Below are positions 1 through 6,865 of a stretch of DNA of 35,368 nt, in pieces. Both the position numbers and the translations under genes were made by a program. The stretch is from assembly GCF_030063355.1 (NCBI RefSeq), contig NZ_JASISZ010000078.1, forward strand, positions 1 through 35,368. Reading direction: 5' to 3'. The stretch comes from Streptomyces sp. PH10-H1 (GTDB taxonomy: Bacteria > Actinomycetota > Actinomycetes > Streptomycetales > Streptomycetaceae). How positions within the stretch are numbered: the first letter of the stretch is position 1; every line of letters begins with the position of its first letter. The notes beneath the pieces were generated by a model that was given only the letters and a program-made list of their open reading frames with translations, was not told the DNA's origin and ran no database searches.

Positions 1-86
1 CCACATCACCGTCATTGCGGCGGGCCCCGCCGAACGCACCCGGGGCCCGCGCATGACGCGAGAGACGACAGATCGGAACCGAACCC

Positions 87-590
87 GTGTCCCAGCACCC
101 CACGACCCGCCCGCCCCTGCTCCGGGCGCCCGACGGCACCTCGAGATCATGCCGTACTACGCGATGCCCATCGGCACCGAATACGAGGAGATCGGCTTCG
201 GTTTCAACAAGGGCGCCGAACACCTGGGCCGGCTGACCCGCGTCGAACGCATCCTCGACGCCGGTGCCGACCAACTCGGCGGTGAGGCCTGCCCGGAGCT
301 GGTCGTCGAACTCGTACGGAGCGGCAGGGTCGGCGAGCAGCGCATCGATGTCTCGGTGAGCCGCCTGCTGCGGGAGAAGTTCGTCCTGGGCCTGTTCGAC
401 GGCCCGTACGGGGACCCCGACGCCGCCGCCCGGATCTGCGGCAGCGGGGAATTCTGCGACGCGGGCACCACGGCGCAGAGCCCGCTCGATCACCGTCCTC
501 ACCGACCGCCCGGACCCGTCCGCCTCCGCCCTGCTGCCCCTCACCACCGGGCTGGTCCGGCGGTGCCGAGTCAGCCGGTGTGCAGATCGT
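87..590 (+). pseudogene. Collapsed GH3 beta-glucosidase remnant
   Basis: Three blocks of a glycoside hydrolase family 3 gene survive. A GTG at 87 opens a short N-terminus ending in PPLLRAPDGT (about 87-140), as expected at the start of actinobacterial GH3 enzymes. Near the CTCGAG at 140-145 the frame changes and the text jumps to EIMPYYAMPIG...EEIGFGFNKG (frame 2), so most of the roughly 300-residue N-domain is missing. A second gap follows FNKG: the stretch that normally carries the catalytic aspartate (TDW-type motif) is absent and the text resumes at AEHLGRLTRV...LDAGADQLGGEACPELV. A third lesion, a frameshift at about 479-482, moves the homology (RSITVLTD...SALLPL) to frame 3, after which it fades by about 590. 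Block boundaries rest on my memory of the family. Nothing here could fold into an active enzyme; the gene is dead. Confidence 0.75.
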
Positions 591-683
591 CGGTCGTAGC
601 GCGGGGTCTTCGTTGGCTTGGAAGGTCGCGTGACCGGAGCGGAGCGTGCCCGGACTCCCGGTAACAGCCACCACGCCCGGCCG

Positions 684-1595
684 TCACCCGACGGTGGCAG
701 CCGTCCTCTTGACGCCGGCGGCCTCGCAAACGGCCTGGACGAAGGCGCGGACGCGGCTGGTCTCCGCGGAGGTCGGCCAGAGCAGGCCGTATTCGATGGG
801 CGGTGCGTCCCGGAAGGGGATGAAGGCGACGCCGGGGCGGGCGTGGTAGTCGGCGGCGCGGGCGGAGACGGGGGAGACGCCTTTGCCGGCCGCGACGAAT
901 GCGAGGACTTCGGGCCAATAGGTGGCGGCCGGGCCTTGGGGGATGGGGCGCCCCGCAGGGGTGGAGGTCGGGAGGTGAAAGTCCAGCCAGTTCTGCGGGA
1001 TGTCTCCGGCGATGGTCACGAGCGGGGTGCGAGCGAGGTCCTCGACCGACACGGTCTCCTGCCGGGCGAAGGGGTGCTGGCCGGGCACGAGGAGGGCGCG
1101 GGGTTCGGAGAAGATGACGGGGCCGGCGGTGATGTCGGGCTCGTCGATGGGGAACTCGGATATCTGGAGGTCGAGTTCACCGGACCGCAAGGGGCCGAGG
1201 GGGTTGCTGAGCTGGACTTCCTGGAAGTGGACGTCACAGTCGGGGTGGCGGGCATGGAACATGTCGCCGGCTTTGAGGGCGAGATCGCCGACCCATGGGG
1301 TGGAGTAGCCGACGCGAAGCGTGCCCGTGATGCCTCTCCCGGTGGCGATCGCCCGCGCGATCGCCTGCTGGATCTGCTCATGGGCGGGGAGCAGGTCGTC
1401 GCGGAGCTGCCGTCCGGTCGGGGTCAGCGCTACGCGGCGGCTGGTGCGTTCGAACAGCGGAACGCCGATGCGGCGCTCCAGCTTCTTGATCGTCTGACTG
1501 ACCCGGCCCTGAGCCACTCCCAGCCGCGCAGAGGTGCGCCTGAAGTGCAGCTCCTCGGCCAATGTCAGGAACGTCTCGATCTCGTGCCGCTCCAC
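684..1595 (-). CDS. LysR-family transcriptional regulator
   Basis: A DNA-binding regulator of about 303 residues. The N-terminal winged helix-turn-helix is clear: ERHEIETFLTLAEELHF, then ARLGVAQGRVSQTIKKLE and RIGVPLFERTSRRV, residues 1-60. A LysR substrate-binding domain follows (GTLRVGYSTPWVG onward). I chose the GTG at 1595 because GGAGGT lies 6 bases upstream and the protein then begins exactly at the family's usual start; an ATG at 1637 would add 14 residues of no family character. It is transcribed away from the oxidoreductase chimera at 2007. LysR regulators often control the divergent gene, so the old target was probably that oxidoreductase, now truncated. The effector is unknown. Confidence 0.93.
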   Translation of the reverse strand: MERHEIETFLTLAEELHFRRTSARLGVAQGRVSQTIKKLERRIGVPLFERTSRRVALTPTGRQLRDDLLPAHEQIQQAIARAIATGRGITGTLRVGYSTPWVGDLALKAGDMFHARHPDCDVHFQEVQLSNPLGPLRSGELDLQISEFPIDEPDITAGPVIFSEPRALLVPGQHPFARQETVSVEDLARTPLVTIAGDIPQNWLDFHLPTSTPAGRPIPQGPAATYWPEVLAFVAAGKGVSPVSARAADYHARPGVAFIPFRDAPPIEYGLLWPTSAETSRVRAFVQAVCEAAGVKRTAATVG

Positions 1596-1895
1596 CGCCC
1601 ACCTCCACCGGTGAGTTTGAGTCACCGACCCTTTCACACTCCACTCTTGATCCGAATATACGAAACATCGAGGGTGGTCATGATCGGAAGTGTGCGGAGA
1701 AGGGGAGGGCCAAGCCCGCCGTTGCCGTTCAGTAGGGGCCCCGTGGTCGAGTTCGAGCGGGATCCGTCAAGAAGATCACCTGAGCACGGAGCCGGACCCC
1801 TGCGCCGCACCGACGACCCGGTGCATGGCCAGGTCCTGGCACACCATGGCCCGCCGGCCACTTGTGGGGGACGGGCGGCCTTGGCGATTTCGTCG

Positions 1896-1959
1896 TCACG
1901 TCAGTCCTCACGTCAGTCCTCACGTCAGTCCTCACGTTGGTCCTCGCGTTCGTCCTCAC
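1896..1959. repeat. 12-bp tandem repeat in a divergent promoter region
   Basis: Five head-to-tail 12-bp units, TCACGTCAGTCC and variants, start at 1896, 1908, 1920, 1932 and 1944, followed by a partial TCAC. The first three are identical; the fourth and fifth carry two or more substitutions each. They lie in the 411-base gap between the LysR gene and the oxidoreductase start, ending 47 bases before the ATG at 2007. I see no gene in this gap. The array may be a slippage-prone minisatellite or a multi-site regulator target; the sequence alone cannot decide. Confidence 0.9.
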
Positions 1960-2006
1960 ACGGCTGGTCCACGACGGACGGCCCACCAGAGCAAGGGAGT
2001 ACGACC

Positions 2007-2550
2007 ATGCGTGCCATCGGCCAGGACTCGTTCGGCGGACCTGACGTACTGAAGGTCGTCGAGGTGGCACGCCCGGAGCCGGGACCGGCCGAGGTACTCG
2101 TCCGGGTGCACGCGGCAGGGGTCAACCCGACCGACTGGTGGCACCGGGCCACCGGCGGGCTGGCGGGCGACGTCCCGGTCCGGCTGGGCTGGGACGTGTC
2201 CGGCGTGATCGAGGCCGTCGGACCGGGCGTGACCCTGTTCGGTCCCGGCGACGAGGTGTTCGGCATGCCGCGCCAGCCGCTTCCGGCGGGGACCTACGCC
2301 GAATACGTGGTGTCTCCGGCGCGGCACCTGGTCGCCAAGCCGGTCGGGCTCTCCCACGTGGACGCCGCCGCGCTGCCGCTGGCCGCGCTCACCGCGTGGC
2401 AGGCTCTGGTCGACACCGCCGACGTCCGTCCCGGCCGGCGCGTGCTGATCCACGCCGCGACGGGCGGCGTCGGGCACCTCGCCGTCCAGATCGCCAAGGC
2501 GCGCGGCGCGCACGTCATCGGCACCGCCCGTACGGCCAAGCTCAAAAAGC
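2007..2550 (+). pseudogene. Truncated quinone-oxidoreductase/zinc-independent ADH
   Basis: The first 180 or so residues of a medium-chain dehydrogenase/reductase of the quinone oxidoreductase class. It begins MRAIGQDSFGGPDVLKVVEV and contains the GroES-like domain (VHAAGVNPTDWWHR; LGWDVSGVIEAVG; GDEVFGM) and the start of the Rossmann domain with the NADPH-binding loop HAATGGVGHLAVQIAKARG. Immediately after VIGTARTAKLKK the homology stops and a different gene, peptidase E, begins about 25 bases later. The family is normally about 310 residues, so the last third, including the rest of the cofactor and substrate site, is gone. The reading frame stays open into the peptidase region by chance. The start ATG has only a weak GGGAGT upstream. 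Probably non-functional. Confidence 0.85.
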
Positions 2551-2574
2551 CCATAGGCCCGGAAAGACGGACCC

Positions 2575-3062
2575 ATGCGACTTTTCCTCTCCTCCTGGAA
2601 ACTCGGGGACGACCCCGGGCAGCTGGACGACCTCTCGGGCGACACAAGGACGGTGGCCGTCATCGGCAATGCGCTGGACGCCGCACCCGGCCCCGTGAGA
2701 CAGCAGGGGCCACCGAGCGGGAAGTGGCGGCGCTGCGGGAGCGTGGCTATGGCGTGACCGAGGTGGACCTGCGCGACTACTTCGACGACCCGGACGGTCT
2801 TGCGCAGCGCCTGTCCGGCTTCGGCGTGGCATCGGTGCACAGGGGCAACCCGTTCGTCCTGCGCCCGGCCATGGCCCGCAGCGGCGCCGACACGATCCTG
2901 ACCGGCCTGCTGCGGCGCGACGCCATCGTCTACGCCGGCTGGAGCGCCGGCGCCTGCATCCTGTCGCCCAGCCTGCACGGGCTCGAACTCGTCGACGATC
3001 CGAAGGACACCGAAGCCGCCTACGGAGAAGCCGCCCCCTGGGCAGAAGACGGCGCGGCCTGA
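2575..3062 (+). pseudogene. Frameshifted, truncated peptidase E (S51 family)
   Basis: A peptidase-E-like (class I glutamine-amidotransferase fold) gene in two frames. The N-terminus MRLFLSSWKLGDDPGQLDD through AVIGNALDAAPGPVR is in frame 1 from the ATG at 2575, with GGAAAGACGG upstream. At about 2695-2710 the homology switches to frame 3: EREVAALRERGYGVTEVDL, YFDDP, NPFVLRPAMARSGAD, and the nucleophile elbow YAGWSAGACI with its serine. It ends at EDGAA about 60-80 residues short, so the region expected to hold the catalytic His is missing. With a frameshift and a lost C-terminus it is a pseudogene. In frame 3 it is continuous with the upstream oxidoreductase remnant, which gives a misleading open reading frame. 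Confidence 0.85.
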
Positions 3063-3122
3063 CGATTCGTCATGGTCGGCGGTCTCGCGGACAAGGCCGT
3101 AACCGATCCCTGGAAAGAGAGC

Positions 3123-3548
3123 ATGGGAATGCGAAAGTCGTACTACGCGGCGCACGTCTACATGATCGTTGGAGTGGTCTCCGGACTGTACTACCGGGAG
3201 TTCACCAAGGCCAAGGACTTCGAAGGCGACACTCAACTGGCACTCATGCACACCCACTTGCTCGCGCTGGGCATGCTGGGATTCCTCATAGTCCTCGCAC
3301 TCGACAAGCAGTTCCAGCTGTCCGGTACGAGGTTGTTCACGTGGTTCTACTGGTTCTACAACGCAGGAATCGCCGTCTCCGTCGGCATGATGTTCGTCCA
3401 TGGTACGGAGACCGTTCTCGGCAGCCATGTGCCTACGGCCGTTCCGATGATCGCCGGCCTCGGCCACATCCTCCTCACGGTCGGGCTCATCCTGCTGTTC
3501 GTCCTCCTCGGCAAACGCCTCAAGGAAGTCATGGAACCTTCGACCTGA
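3123..3548 (+). CDS. DUF2871 family membrane protein
   Basis: A small integral membrane protein of 141 residues. It opens with RKSYYAAHVYMIVGVVSGLYYREFTK and shows four hydrophobic segments (roughly residues 8-23, 45-60, 75-95 and 105-128), with HTHLLALGMLGF and a conserved GLGHILLTVGLILLF. This matches the DUF2871 family; its function is not known. The ATG at 3123 is preceded by GGAAAGAG; an ATG two codons later at 3129 is equally possible, while the upstream ATG at 3072 adds residues unlike the family. It follows the peptidase E remnant and precedes a cupin gene on the same strand, so it may share a transcript with the cupin. Confidence 0.85.
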   Translation: MGMRKSYYAAHVYMIVGVVSGLYYREFTKAKDFEGDTQLALMHTHLLALGMLGFLIVLALDKQFQLSGTRLFTWFYWFYNAGIAVSVGMMFVHGTETVLGSHVPTAVPMIAGLGHILLTVGLILLFVLLGKRLKEVMEPST

Positions 3549-3600
3549 TCCCCACCTGATTCGCTCGCAGCTCATCGCCTTCCAGCAAGGAGTCATTCAG

Positions 3601-4095
3601 ATGTCACTGATCGTCCCGAACTTCGATGAGTCCGTGATCGTGCGATCCGCGGAGGCCGAAGTGATCGGCCGGGCCCCGACGACCATCCGGCTGCTGGCCG
3701 ACAGCAGCTCGACCGGCGGCGCGCTGTCCACCCAGCGGGTCACCCTGACCGACGGCGCGGACGGCGCCAAGCCGCACCATCACTCCAACTCGGCCGAGCT
3801 CTTCTACGTGCTGGACGGAACCGCCCAGCTGCTCTCCGGCGAGCAGGTCGTCACCGCCGAGCGCGGCGACCTGGTCATCGTCCCGCCCGGCCTCGCCCAC
3901 GCCTTCGCCGCCGCACCCGGCGAGGACGCCGACATCCTCATCGTCATCACCCCGGGCGTGGAACGGTTCGAGTACTTCCGCCACCTGGAACGCATCGCCT
4001 ACGGCAAGGTGCCGCCCGAGAGCCTCCTGGACGTCCAGGAGCTCTACGACACCTACTTCCTCAACAGCAAGACCTGGAACGACGCCAGAGCCTGA
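3601..4095 (+). CDS. Cupin-domain protein
   Basis: A single-domain cupin of 164 residues, AAGGAG 9 bases before the ATG. Cupin motif 1 is visible as KPHHHSNSAELFYVLDG (metal-ligand histidines and glutamate, residues 59-75) and motif 2 as GDLVIVPPGLAHAFAA with its histidine. It is a likely cytoplasmic metal-dependent protein; the substrate cannot be read. The C-terminal tail (FEYFRHLERIAYG...LQ-type helix ending YDTYFLNSKTW) resembles that of cupins annotated as quercetin-dioxygenase-like. Same strand as the DUF2871 gene, 52 bases downstream. Confidence 0.88.
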   Translation: MSLIVPNFDESVIVRSAEAEVIGRAPTTIRLLADSSSTGGALSTQRVTLTDGADGAKPHHHSNSAELFYVLDGTAQLLSGEQVVTAERGDLVIVPPGLAHAFAAAPGEDADILIVITPGVERFEYFRHLERIAYGKVPPESLLDVQELYDTYFLNSKTWNDARA

Positions 4096-4232
4096 AACCC
4101 GCGAACTGCGCAGAACCGATCACGTTCGAGGCGCTGTCCGACGCCGGCGGAGGGACGGCGCGCTCAGCGAAGTCCGGCGCGGCCTGCGCCCTCGATGCCG
4201 GCTGAGCGGCGGGATTCAATCGCTCGCGGCGG

Positions 4233-4643
4233 CTACGCTTTGGGCGCCTGTGAGATCCGCACCATGTTGCCCGAGGGGTCCCGGAACGCGCAGTCGCGAG
4301 GGCCCCAGGGCTGGTCGATGGGCTCCTGAAGCACCTCGGCGCCGGATGCCCGCACCTTCTCGAAGGTCGCGTTGAGATCGTCGGTGCGGAAGACGATTTG
4401 CGTCAGGACGCCCTTGGTGAGCAGTTCCTGCAGGGCGTCGCCGTCGGCCTGGGAGCGGCCGGCGTGCGGTTCCGAGAGCACGATCTCAAGGTCGGGCTGG
4501 GCCGCGCTGCCGAGGGTGACCCAGCGGAATCCGCCCGAGGCGACGTCGTTGCGCACCTCAAGGCCGAGCGCGTCGCGGTAGAAGGCGAGCGACTCATCCG
4601 GGTCGTTGACGGTGATGTGGCAGTACTGGAGTGTGATGGTCAT
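4233..4643 (-). CDS. VOC-family (glyoxalase/bleomycin-resistance fold) protein
   Basis: A 136-residue single vicinal-oxygen-chelate protein: LQYCHITVNDPDESLAFYRDALGLEV at the start and ECAFRDPSGNMVRI-type ending (here DCAFRDPSGNMVRIS). The paired beta-alpha-beta-beta-beta modules are both recognisable, with metal-site candidates H (residue 9) and E (in SGAEVLQEP). The start is the ATG at 4643, because residues encoded further upstream are not family-like. It lies 10 bases downstream of the AraC-type regulator on the same strand, so the two form an operon. Regulator plus VOC pairs of this kind are common in Streptomyces and often relate to small-molecule tolerance; the substrate is unknown. 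Confidence 0.9.
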   Translation of the reverse strand: MTITLQYCHITVNDPDESLAFYRDALGLEVRNDVASGGFRWVTLGSAAQPDLEIVLSEPHAGRSQADGDALQELLTKGVLTQIVFRTDDLNATFEKVRASGAEVLQEPIDQPWGPRDCAFRDPSGNMVRISQAPKA

Positions 4644-4653
4644 GCGGCCAACG

Positions 4654-5094
4654 CTAGGCGGCGGCTTCGCGGTCCGCTTCTCGAATCCTGCTCGGTGCGT
4701 CTCGGGTCGGCCGGGTGCGCACCTTCGCCACACACGCGGGCATCGCCGTGACGGCGCCGTGCTCCCGGATGCGGTACGCGCTCGGCGTCTCCCCCAGAAG
4801 TTCGGTGAATCTCGAGCTGAACGAGCCGGGCGAGGTACAGCCGACCTCCATGCACGCGTCGGTCACACTCGTACCCGCTCGGAGCAGAGCCATGGCCCGC
4901 TCAATGCGGCGGGTCATGAGGTAGCTGTACGGCGTCTCACCGTAGGCGGCCCGGAACTGCCGCGAGAAGTGCGCCGGCGACATGAGCGCGTGGCGAGCCA
5001 TCGTCGGCACGTCGAGCGGACGTGCGTACTCCCGATCGATCAGATCCCGCGCCCGGCGCAGGTGCGCGAGGTTGGCAAGATCATTCGAGTTCAT
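4654..5094 (-). CDS. AraC-type helix-turn-helix regulator, short form
   Basis: A 146-residue protein that is nearly all AraC DNA-binding domain: two helix-turn-helix units, LDVPTMARHALMSPAHFSRQF and TSVTDACMEVGCTSPGSFSSRF, followed by LLGETPSAYR. There is no N-terminal ligand-binding domain, so it is of the short AraC class. The C-terminal 35 residues are basic and variable. It is followed after 10 bases by the VOC gene, which it probably controls together with itself. Confidence 0.92.
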   Translation of the reverse strand: MNSNDLANLAHLRRARDLIDREYARPLDVPTMARHALMSPAHFSRQFRAAYGETPYSYLMTRRIERAMALLRAGTSVTDACMEVGCTSPGSFSSRFTELLGETPSAYRIREHGAVTAMPACVAKVRTRPTRDAPSRIREADREAAA

Positions 5095-5267
5095 GGGACG
5101 AGGCTACCATCCGTTCCGTGAAGAACGCTGTTGACCTGCAAGGATGGGACCTGTCGACCGCGGGCCGCGAGTTCGAGGAGGGCCTGCCAGCGATCGACAA
5201 TCTTGCCCGCCGGCACTGTGCGGGAACACCGCAAGTGTCGCAGAGCCAGCGAATCAATACCCGCGGG

Positions 5268-5486
5268 TTACGTCGCTGCCGCGCCGCGTACCTCCAGGTC
5301 GGCGAGGAGGTGCCGGGTGGCTTCGGCCACCGCGTCCACCGCCTGGTCGAAGGCCTGGCGGTTGTGGGCGGCCGGGGCACGGAATCCGGAGACCTTGCGG
5401 ACGTACTGCAAGGCTGCCGCCCTGATGTCGTCGTCATCGACGTGGGGCGTCATGGGGGGTCGGAGGGTCTTGATGCTGCGGCACAT
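5268..5486 (-). CDS. DUF2277 small protein
   Basis: A 72-residue protein beginning MCRSIKTLRPPMTPHVDDDD and continuing AAALQYVRKVSGFRAPAAHN, QAFDQAVDAVAEATRHLL. This matches DUF2277 over its full length, including the invariant N-terminal MCRSIKTLR and the VSGFR segment. The function of the family is unknown. It uses TAA as stop. Divergent from the gene at 5556, with about 70 bases between the two starts. The bases 5095-5267 downstream hold nothing I recognise. Confidence 0.9.
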   Translation of the reverse strand: MCRSIKTLRPPMTPHVDDDDIRAAALQYVRKVSGFRAPAAHNRQAFDQAVDAVAEATRHLLADLEVRGAAAT

Positions 5487-5555
5487 GCCTCCAGTGTGCG
5501 CCGGCCCTCGGACAGTCCGTGGGTAGTGTCGTCACCGACCAGGATGGGGGTGGAT

Positions 5556-6236
5556 GTGAGCAAGCAGCCGACCGTGGCCCAGCGCCGGCTGATCGTCGGC
5601 GCCGACGCGAATACCGGCCTGCTCCGCGGCCCGCAGGCGATGCTGGACGCGCTCTGCGGTCTGGGGCTGGCTGTGGAGCACCCGCGCTCGCCTCATCGCT
5701 GTTATCTGACCCCGGCCGGGCTGGCGCTGCGTATCGAGCTCCTCGCGCCCCCGCCGGAACGTCCTGCCGGCCCTCCGCCCGTGGTCGAGACCTTCGCCGC
5801 GCGTACCGGCGAGGTGACGGCGGGGGCCGACGACCCGCGCCGGGCCCGGGAGGTTCGCGTCGCCTGGGAGGGTCTCCTGGAGCTGCGCCGCGTCACCAAC
5901 GGCGTCACGGACCGGCCGTGCGCGTGGGAACGCGCCCATCTCGTCTCGGGCGCCGCGCTGGCGCTGGAGGCCGCAGGGTGCCGGCCGGCGGTGGCCGACG
6001 GGAGGGGCGGGTATGTCGCGAGCGGATACCGGGTCGGTCCGGCGCATCAGCCCGAGGCCGTGCGCGTGGACTGGCCCGGTATCCGCCCTCCCGAAGGTCC
6101 CGAAGGTCCTGAAGAAGCCGCCGAAGCCGTCGAGGCGGCAGCCTCGGCCGCCCTCGAGAGCGCCGGCTGGCAGGTCACCGAGCATCCCGACGGGGCGGGC
6201 GGCCGCTTTCTGCTGGCCTCGCCGCGTCGCGCGTGA
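5556..6236 (+). CDS. Uncharacterised protein with a winged-helix-like N-terminus
   Basis: A 226-residue protein that I do not recognise as a named family. Residues 20-65 (LLRGPQAMLDALCGLGLAVE, then CYLTPAGLALRIELL) look like a winged-helix unit in which TPAG-LR is the recognition-wing end, as in many actinobacterial hypothetical proteins. The middle is rich in R, A and E; residues 175-200 form a Pro/Gly/Glu then Ala/Glu stretch (PEGPEGPEEAAEAVEAAAS), and the end is a compact beta segment (ESAGWQVTEHPDGAGGRFLLA). The GTG at 5556 is favoured because GGGGGTGG precedes it; the ATG at 5544 would add four residues. Codon use is normal for the window, so I regard it as a real gene. Confidence 0.72.
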   Translation: MSKQPTVAQRRLIVGADANTGLLRGPQAMLDALCGLGLAVEHPRSPHRCYLTPAGLALRIELLAPPPERPAGPPPVVETFAARTGEVTAGADDPRRAREVRVAWEGLLELRRVTNGVTDRPCAWERAHLVSGAALALEAAGCRPAVADGRGGYVASGYRVGPAHQPEAVRVDWPGIRPPEGPEGPEEAAEAVEAAASAALESAGWQVTEHPDGAGGRFLLASPRRA

Positions 6237-6250
6237 CCCCGGGGCTCGCC

Positions 6251-6274
6251 GCGTACAGCGGACTCGCTGTACGC
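6251..6274. promoter_or_regulatory. Toxin-antitoxin operator: perfect 10-bp inverted repeat
   Basis: GCGTACAGCG, spacer GACT, CGCTGTACGC: a perfect inverted repeat with 10-base arms and a 4-base spacer. It ends one base before the AGGTG ribosome site of the antitoxin gene and overlaps a possible -10 box TACGCT (6270-6275). This is the position at which ribbon-helix-helix antitoxins usually bind to repress their own operon. Autoregulation is an inference. Confidence 0.75.
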
Positions 6275-6281
6275 TAGGTGA

Positions 6282-6497
6282 ATGTCGAAGCATGTGACGA
6301 TCCGCCTTGATGAGGAATTCCTCGAACGTCTCAAGGTCCGCGCCGCTGAACAGGGCACTACGGTCACCGCTCTGATCACCGAAGCCGCCAAGCGCGAGCT
6401 GGACGAGAACCGTGACCGGTTCCTGGCCGCGGCGGCGGACTTCAATACCGAGGAGAACTGGGCGTACGTCCAGGAGAGGTTCGGCCCCAAGTCGTGA
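6282..6497 (+). CDS. Ribbon-helix-helix antitoxin
   Basis: A 71-residue protein. Residues 4-10 (HVTIRLD) form the DNA-binding beta strand and residues 11-45 (EEFLERLKVRAAEQ..TVTALITEAAKREL) the two helices of a CopG/Arc-type ribbon-helix-helix fold. The acidic and aromatic tail (DFNTEENWAYVQERFGPK) is the probable toxin-neutralising part. AGGTG lies directly upstream. The stop codon overlaps the GTG start of the toxin (GTGA, 6494-6497), so the two are translationally coupled. It probably represses the operon through the inverted repeat at 6251-6274. Confidence 0.85.
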   Translation: MSKHVTIRLDEEFLERLKVRAAEQGTTVTALITEAAKRELDENRDRFLAAAADFNTEENWAYVQERFGPKS

Positions 6498-6865
6498 AGA
6501 TCGACCTGACCTGGGCCTGGAACGTCCTCGCCCATCACCTGCCCTCGGACCCCACGGTCTGGGACCCCTCGGGTATCGAAGCCGCCATCGCCCGGCACGC
6601 TTCCGATCTCGTCATGGCACCCGACAGCTCCGGTCATGACACGGCCTGGCGGGCCGCCGCGCTGCTGCACACCCTGACCGTGTGCCCGCCGCTGGAGTCG
6701 CCGATGAACGAGTTCTACGCCATGGCCATGACCCGTTCGTACTGCTCGGCGGCGGGCTGGAAGACGCTGCCGGACACCGTCGCCCTCGGTGACCTCGTGG
6801 AGCGGGTCAAGACCGGCAGGACCGGCATCCAGCAGATCGCCGAGGTGCTGCGCCCGCTCAACTGA
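6494..6865 (+). CDS. Fic/Doc-like toxin, degenerate active site
   Basis: A 123-residue protein coupled to the antitoxin by a 4-base overlap at its GTG start. It resembles the short Streptomyces proteins annotated as the toxin component of Fic-family systems: DLTWAWNVLAHHLPSDP, then DTAWRAAALLHTLTVCPPLESPMNEFYAMAMTR, SAAGWKTLPDT and a C-terminal helix ending IQQIAEVLRPL. The canonical Fic signature HxFx(D/E)GNGR is not present; where it is expected I read CPPLESPMNEFYAMA. So AMP-transfer or phosphotransfer activity in the classic way is unlikely, and the toxic mechanism is unknown. Its last 8 bases overlap the 3' end of the convergent hydrolase gene. Confidence 0.75.
   Translation: MKIDLTWAWNVLAHHLPSDPTVWDPSGIEAAIARHASDLVMAPDSSGHDTAWRAAALLHTLTVCPPLESPMNEFYAMAMTRSYCSAAGWKTLPDTVALGDLVERVKTGRTGIQQIAEVLRPLN

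Noticed and set aside
618..2006. Long plus-strand frame joined to the oxidoreductase (814 codons in total)
   Set aside because: Most of it is antisense to the LysR gene and has no family likeness; only the part from 2007 is gene-derived.
1956..3596. 546-codon minus-strand frame
   Set aside because: It lies antisense to the oxidoreductase/peptidase remnants and DUF2871 and reads as GC-rich noise.
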